Assembly (NCBI GenBank): GCA_015061665.1
Contig: SUWC01000027.1
Location: 1 to 37,120 of the forward strand
Direction: 5' to 3'
DNA length: 37,120 bases
From: Lentisphaerota bacterium
GTDB taxonomy: Bacteria; Verrucomicrobiota; Kiritimatiellia; RFP12; UBA1067
The translations under genes and the position numbers were made by a program. The notes under the pieces were generated by a model. It did no database searches and was not told the DNA's origin. It worked only from the letters and a program-made list of their open reading frames with translations. Below, in pieces: positions 33,134-37,120 of the stretch. The stretch's first letter is position 1, and each line of letters begins with the position of its first letter.

Positions 33134-33151
33134 TGGCGCGCGTTCAAGTTG

Positions 33152-33160
33152 GATGCTATA
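33152..33160 (+). promoter_or_regulatory. Extended -10 promoter (TGCTATAAT), GH31-like stub
   Basis: TGC plus TATAAT 29 nt before the ATG at 33190, with GGAG at 33178-33181; a leadered promoter still attached to a broken gene. Confidence 0.65.
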
Positions 33161-33189
33161 ATGTCGCCATAAACAAACGGAGACAGCAA

Positions 33190-33676
33190 ATGAATCGAAG
33201 CATCCTTTTCTCGGTGCTGTCAGCCTCTGCGCTGACGGCGCTATCCGCCGCACAGGAAGTGGAAGTACAGTTCTTCTGCGACGATATCGTGCGGATTGTT
33301 AAAATTCCTGAAGGCGGGAAAAAGCCCAGGCCAAGCTTCGTCGTCACGGCCAAGCCAGAGTCCGTTGACGTCAGCCGATTCATACGAATGCAAGGGCGAA
33401 GATATGCTGGGCGGCAGGGCGAAGCTCACGTACGCCGTTGGCTTCCGCGGTCAGGCGAATCTTGTATTTGCGGACGGAAAGGGGCCTATGCTCCGTGAGG
33501 GCCACGTCTATGTCGTTGAACTTTTGGCGAAGAAGAACACATCTCCCGTCGTCTGGTTTGCGTCCAGGGACGACAAGTTCAAGTCCGGTGCCGCGTACCG
33601 CGACGGCAAGAAGATCGAAAACGGCGGCGAGAATAAAACGTCCTGCGACTTCGGCCTCGCTGTGTACGGCAGGTGA
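33190..33676 (+). pseudogene. Broken exported glycosidase: GH31-like N-terminus joined out of frame to another C-terminus
   Basis: From 33190 the frame gives a signal peptide (to about residue 20) and then VEVQFFCDDIVRIVKIPEG...SFVVTAKPE, which resembles the N-terminal beta domain of GH31 alpha-xylosidases. Near 33385 meaning passes to another frame, which reads GGRAKLTYAVGF...YVVELLAKKNTSPVVWF and ends DFGLAVYGR at 33676; this resembles the C-terminal beta-sandwich end of some other secreted enzyme. I infer deletion of everything between, leaving a frameshifted fusion. Confidence 0.6.
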
Positions 33677-33705
33677 GCGCAAAGGCGATGATGGCAGAGA
33701 AAGGC

Positions 33706-33927
33706 ATGCAAGTCATGAGCGGAAAGTTGGGTGCTTTTGCGTCGGCGCTGCTTGCGTCGTGCTTCTTCGGCGCGGTTGATGTCTCGCCTTATATGAGGTC
33801 GTCGGCTGACGAGCTTCCCTGCGGGGCTGTTCCCAGCGAACGGCAGCTCGCACGCGAGAAGATGGACTCCATGCTGAAGTTTACGGTTTCGTTCAGGCCG
33901 AATCGCGGGGCGGCTATCGCTCGATGA
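33706..33927 (+). pseudogene. N-terminal fragment resembling a GH29 alpha-L-fucosidase
   Basis: A hydrophobic signal-like stretch (KLGAFASALLASCFFGAV) is followed by VPSERQLAREKMDSMLKF, close to the PSERQLAWQ..E start of GH29 fucosidases. The frame then ends after about 25 residues with no catalytic region. It overlaps the 3' end of the minus-strand regulator by 14 nt. Assignment rests on one short motif. Confidence 0.4.
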
Positions 33928-34528
33928 TGCCGCGGGAGATGGCGAGAGTGACCGCTTCCATGCGGTCGCTTACGTCCATCTTCTCGAATATGTGGCGGAA
34001 ATGCGTCTTGACTGAATTGACGCTGATTCCGAGCATCTCGCCGACCTCGGGGTTTGAAAAACCTTTCGCGGCGAGCTGGAGGATCGAAAGCTCGCGGGCT
34101 GAGAGGCTTTTCACCTCCTGTCGCATGTCGAATATCCGCTGGATGTCCTCGGGAACGTAGGTTCCTCCCGCTGCGATCGCCTTCACGGCATTCGCTATTT
34201 CGGACGGACGCGAGTCCTTCGGGATGTAGCCGTTCGCGCCGAGCTTCAGCGCGCGGAAGATGTCCTCCTCCAGCTCGCTCGTGGTGAGCATCGCCACCTT
34301 GGCGTCTGGATGGACCTTCCGCAGCGTCTCGAGCGCGTCGAGTCCGCTGACCGACGGCATCCTGATGTCGAGCAGCAGGACGTCCGGATTGGTCTTTTCG
34401 TAGAATCCGATAATGTCATCCGCGCTTTCCGCCGTCGCGACGACCTCCATCCCCTCGGCGCGCGAGAGGACGAACTTGAGGCCTGCGAGGACAACGCCGT
34501 GGTCGTCGACTACTGCTACTTTCGTCAT
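33914..34528 (-). CDS. NarL/FixJ-type response regulator, partner of the downstream-listed kinase
   Basis: 204 residues. The receiver domain has VVDDH, phosphoacceptor Asp in LLLDIRMPS, the normal switch Thr (AMLTTSE) and Lys in YIPKD. A LuxR-type helix-turn-helix closes the protein (LSARELSILQLAAKGFSN, then VNSVKTHFRHIFEKM). The start codon overlaps the kinase stop by 4 nt, so the pair is coupled, kinase first. The gene order is reversed relative to the pair at 22482-24466. Confidence 0.95.
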   Translation of the reverse strand: MTKVAVVDDHGVVLAGLKFVLSRAEGMEVVATAESADDIIGFYEKTNPDVLLLDIRMPSVSGLDALETLRKVHPDAKVAMLTTSELEEDIFRALKLGANGYIPKDSRPSEIANAVKAIAAGGTYVPEDIQRIFDMRQEVKSLSARELSILQLAAKGFSNPEVGEMLGISVNSVKTHFRHIFEKMDVSDRMEAVTLAISRGIIER

Positions 34529-35895
34529 GTCTTGATCTCCAGCCTAACGGATGTTGTGTGCCGCTTCGACGCAAGCGATATCGCGAAGCCGCTTCTGCGC
34601 GCGCGTTCCCGCATTCCGGAAAGACCGAAGTGCCCCGCTTCCGGACCGAGCGCGTGCTGCGTGTCGAAGGGCGCTCCGTTGTTCACGATCCTCAGCTTGA
34701 ACTTCTTCGGCCCCGCAGCGTCGCTTGCAATGAGAATGCGAGTCGCCTTCCCGTGCTTGATGGCGTTTGTGACGGACTCCTGCACTACGTATAGCATGTC
34801 CGAGAAGAGCGCCTCGGGCAGGGTCTCCGGAAGTCCCTTTAGGATGGCCTCTACGCGAACGGCGGTGGTGGATGCGAGTTTCTTCACAAGCGACATCAGC
34901 ACCTCCTTCGGGCGCTTCTGCGTTAGTTCGTCGATTCTCAGGTTCCAGATTGTCTCGCGTATTTCGCGCTTCGCGGTGACGAGAATGTCGCGTGCGAGTT
35001 CAATGGGCTTCAGCTCTTCCGGGGTCGGCGATCCGTCCTCTGGCAACAAGCTGTCGAGATAGAGCCTCGCGCCGGCGAGGTGCTGCTCGATTGAGTCGTG
35101 CAGGTCCGCCGCCATCCTCCGCCGTTCGGCGATGACGGCCTGCAGGCGGCTTTTCGACTGGTGTGCCCTGTACAGCTTGAACGAGAGCGCGGCGACGACG
35201 AGGAGGAGCAGCCATGGCGCGTAGCGTGCCGCCTTCGACACCTTGTGGGCGAGGAGCCTGCGCCTGAACGCGGTATTGGGGATTATGGTTATGGCATCGC
35301 TGTCGGGGAGCCTCAGGTCGATTTTCGGGATTTCGCCGTTTGGAAAGTCAATGTCGAGGACGATCAGAAAGCCCTCGAGTTCGACATCAGGGTGCAGGGC
35401 CAGCAACTCGGCTAGCTCGTCGTCAAGATAGCCGCTGATGCTCGCGGAGATGACCTCACCTCCGCATTCGATGTCGAAGTCTGTGAACGCCCATTCCCTT
35501 GGAATGACGTTCAGGACGCGAGCCTTCAGTCGCACGGGCATTCCGTAGAGGTCGGACGGCTTCCCCTCGTCGAATACGCGCGGAAAGTCCTTCGGTCCGA
35601 TTAACTGCGTCTCCGGGACGACGCCGTTCTCGCCTTTCTTCTCGTATCTCGCCGCTTCGACTGTGATGCGTCCGTTGCGCCTCGCCGGCACGCCGCGCGC
35701 CTCCACCAAGTCGCCTGGCGAAAGCTCCGGCGCGCCCTGCTTTGTCTGCACGCGGACTACGCGGTCCTCGGTCTTCAGAAGGAAGAACTGCCAGGGCTGG
35801 ATGTATAGGACGATGCCGCTGACCGTTTCGGTCTGCGGCTCGGCGGCTGCCAGCGGCAGCGCGACAAGTGCGAATATGGCGGCGAATCGCTTCAC
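34525..35895 (-). CDS. Membrane sensor histidine kinase with beta-rich (OB-like) sensor region
   Basis: 456 residues from a GTG at 35895. An ATG two codons earlier (35901) directly abuts the -10 box and so could not lie within the transcript; the GTG is 6 nt from the box and gives a clean signal peptide (MKRFAAIFALVALPLAAA). An extracytoplasmic region of about 200 residues holds two OB-like units (the first VSGIVLYIQ...LSPGDLVEARG, the second VRLKARVLNV...DVELEGFLIV). One membrane helix (about 226-242), H266 in AADLHDS, N box QESVTNAIKH and GHFGLSGMRERA follow. The glycine box reads VNNGAPFD, with Asn where Asp is usual. Confidence 0.92.
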   Translation of the reverse strand: MKRFAAIFALVALPLAAAEPQTETVSGIVLYIQPWQFFLLKTEDRVVRVQTKQGAPELSPGDLVEARGVPARRNGRITVEAARYEKKGENGVVPETQLIGPKDFPRVFDEGKPSDLYGMPVRLKARVLNVIPREWAFTDFDIECGGEVISASISGYLDDELAELLALHPDVELEGFLIVLDIDFPNGEIPKIDLRLPDSDAITIIPNTAFRRRLLAHKVSKAARYAPWLLLLVVAALSFKLYRAHQSKSRLQAVIAERRRMAADLHDSIEQHLAGARLYLDSLLPEDGSPTPEELKPIELARDILVTAKREIRETIWNLRIDELTQKRPKEVLMSLVKKLASTTAVRVEAILKGLPETLPEALFSDMLYVVQESVTNAIKHGKATRILIASDAAGPKKFKLRIVNNGAPFDTQHALGPEAGHFGLSGMRERARRSGFAISLASKRHTTSVRLEIKT

Positions 35896-35901
35896 GCCCA
35901 T

Positions 35902-35910
35902 ATTATATCA
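35902..35910 (-). promoter_or_regulatory. Extended -10 promoter (TGATATAAT, minus strand), kinase gene, leaderless
   Basis: On the minus strand TGA plus TATAAT (35910 to 35902) is followed by ATGGGC and then GTG at 35895. A 6-nt gap to the GTG equals the spacing at the genes starting at 17590, 19378 and 30410. The box lies in the 22 nt between the GH43 stop and the kinase start. Confidence 0.75.
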
Positions 35911-35917
35911 GATTGTA

Positions 35918-37120
35918 TCATTTCCCGAAAGTCCACCAGTCGAGTTCGACATCCCCCGAAAGCAGCACGAAAACGGCATGCTCGCCCGTCGCCTTCGCCT
36001 TTGCGGGAAGCGCCGCCTTTTTGAAGGTGTCCGGCGATTTGACGGCGCCTGCGGCGACGAGTGTGCCGTCCGGCTTGTCGAGCCTGACTTCGATCTTGCC
36101 CTTGCCGCGTGCGGAGAAGGTGAACTTCGTGGGCGCCTTCGCGCCGAAGTCCGCTCCGCGCACCGCCACCCACGCTCCGTCCTCCTTCGGCTTCGCGGCG
36201 AGGTCGCCGAGCTGGGGAAGGCGGGTGAACGCCATGCCGGACGTCGCGGCGGCGGTCTCGCCCTGCACCCTGCGGCGCGGGTCGAGCTTCTCGACCTGCT
36301 CCACGCCCTTGCGCGTGTTCTTCACGAGCTTGAAGGTGACGGTCGCCTCGTCGACTTCGCAGACGTCGATGTTGATGTTTCGGAAACCGCCCGTCTGCGG
36401 CAGGAGGGACTTCTGGAGCTCCTGGTCGTGGTAGATGAGGTACCACTTCCCCTTGAACTTGTGGAGATGCGTGTGGTTGTTGCAGAACATGTGTCCGAAC
36501 ATGCCCGGGTTCTGGTTGTATTCCCCGCGCATCTTCCAGCTCTTCTCGTCGAGCGGAGACTTCGAGGTCTCGTAGACCATGGAGCATCCGATCGGCTTCG
36601 GGCAGTCGGCGTACGGCCACGGCTCGTGGTCCGTCCAGTCGACGTTGTACGTGTACACGCACGTGTCGCCGATGAAGTTGAGCTCGTTGGCCTCGAAGTG
36701 GAACGGGGCGGGCGGGATCGTCGCCTCGCCGACAACGGAAATGAGGTCGTCGCCGAGCTTGATGAGGCGAGACTCCGCCCCGCCGAAGGCGAGGTATCCC
36801 GTGCCGTCCGGACCTATCGCCGCACCCGGATCGAACGGGACCTTGCACTTCTTCGTGAAGTCGGACTGCTGGTCGACGAGCGACTTCTGTAGCGGACTCG
36901 TCCAGGGTCCGAGCGGATGCGTCGCCGTAAGGACGCCGGTGCCGCATCCGGAATTCGAGAAGTACATGTAGAAGTGCGTCTTTCCGTCCTTCTCCTTGCG
37001 CGAGATGACGGACGGCGCCCAGCTGTTGACGATCCACGGGGCGATTTCGCCTACGGGTATCTCGCCGTGGTAGGTCCAGTTCGACATGTCCTCCGTCGAC
37101 ATCATCGAGAGGGTCTTGAT
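35918..37120 (-). CDS. GH43 glycosidase with C-terminal CBM6-like domain, 5' end outside window
   Basis: The minus-strand frame is open to the window edge (it begins IKTLSMMSTEDMSNW), so the first catalytic Asp is not seen. Visible GH43 features: NSWAPSVI, FYMYFSNS, the Asp of FDPGAAIGPDGTGY, the likely acid Glu in FHFEANEL, and NNHTHLHKFKGKWYLIYHD. The last 120 residues (KIEVRLDKPDGTLV...HAVFVLLSGDVELDWWTF) match a CBM6 beta-sandwich. Activity on arabinan or xylan side chains is likely by family, which would complement the pectin enzymes. The gene ends just before the kinase promoter. Confidence 0.92.
   Translation of the reverse strand: MKTLSMMSTEDMSNWTYHGEIPVGEIAPWIVNSWAPSVISRKEKDGKTHFYMYFSNSGCGTGVLTATHPLGPWTSPLQKSLVDQQSDFTKKCKVPFDPGAAIGPDGTGYLAFGGAESRLIKLGDDLISVVGEATIPPAPFHFEANELNFIGDTCVYTYNVDWTDHEPWPYADCPKPIGCSMVYETSKSPLDEKSWKMRGEYNQNPGMFGHMFCNNHTHLHKFKGKWYLIYHDQELQKSLLPQTGGFRNINIDVCEVDEATVTFKLVKNTRKGVEQVEKLDPRRRVQGETAAATSGMAFTRLPQLGDLAAKPKEDGAWVAVRGADFGAKAPTKFTFSARGKGKIEVRLDKPDGTLVAAGAVKSPDTFKKAALPAKAKATGEHAVFVLLSGDVELDWWTFGK

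Overview
The window reads as a GC-rich chromosome segment from an anaerobic, polysaccharide-degrading bacterium. Rubrerythrin, an NfnAB-type electron-bifurcating transhydrogenase, LL-diaminopimelate aminotransferase (DapL), the non-mevalonate isoprenoid pathway and several pectin-active enzymes fit a gut or sediment member of the Verrucomicrobiota, most likely a Kiritimatiellae-like lineage. That placement is inference from gene content and style; there is no rRNA marker here.

Layout. (1) 1-5995 is a mobile or defence-like accessory region: a DUF4143-type AAA ATPase cut by the window edge, a PIN-like protein, REP-like hairpins with a truncated REP-associated transposase, a two-gene operon of DUF2399 (JetD-like) and DUF2397 (JetA/kleisin-like) proteins with no SMC partner in view, and a Phd/Doc toxin-antitoxin pair with a recognisable operator. 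(2) 6000-17546 is mostly housekeeping: rubrerythrin, a subtilase fragment beside tRNA-Ser(UGA), a His-rich secreted protein, a tightly packed run (EF-hand membrane protein, ispC, rseP, ispG, O-antigen-ligase-like protein), dapL and nfnAB. (3) 17590-32812 is a pectin-utilisation locus: a two-domain esterase, a PL10-CE8 fusion, a response regulator and histidine kinase embedded in the operon, a second CE8 pectinesterase, an AAA-ATPase/PD-(D/E)XK protein, a large beta-helical surface protein and a GH105-GH28 fusion. Methyl and acetyl groups would be removed by the esterases, the backbone cut by PL10 and GH28, and unsaturated ends removed by GH105. (4) 32813-33927 holds truncated genes. (5) On the minus strand there is a second kinase/regulator pair with the same architecture as the first, then a GH43-CBM6 enzyme running off the window.

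Two sequence-level themes stand out. First, most transcription units begin at an extended -10 box (TGnTATAAT or TGnTAAAAT); in seven cases it lies only 6-8 nt before the start codon, which predicts leaderless mRNAs, while other units carry the same box plus a normal leader with a Shine-Dalgarno site. Second, a heptanucleotide tandem repeat (GGGGAAC) occurs three times inside carbohydrate-enzyme reading frames, each time at a probable surface loop of a helical barrel domain. The best candidates for something not well described are the SMC-less DUF2399/DUF2397 pair, the repeated kinase/regulator architecture attached to pectin genes, and the coding heptamer repeats.
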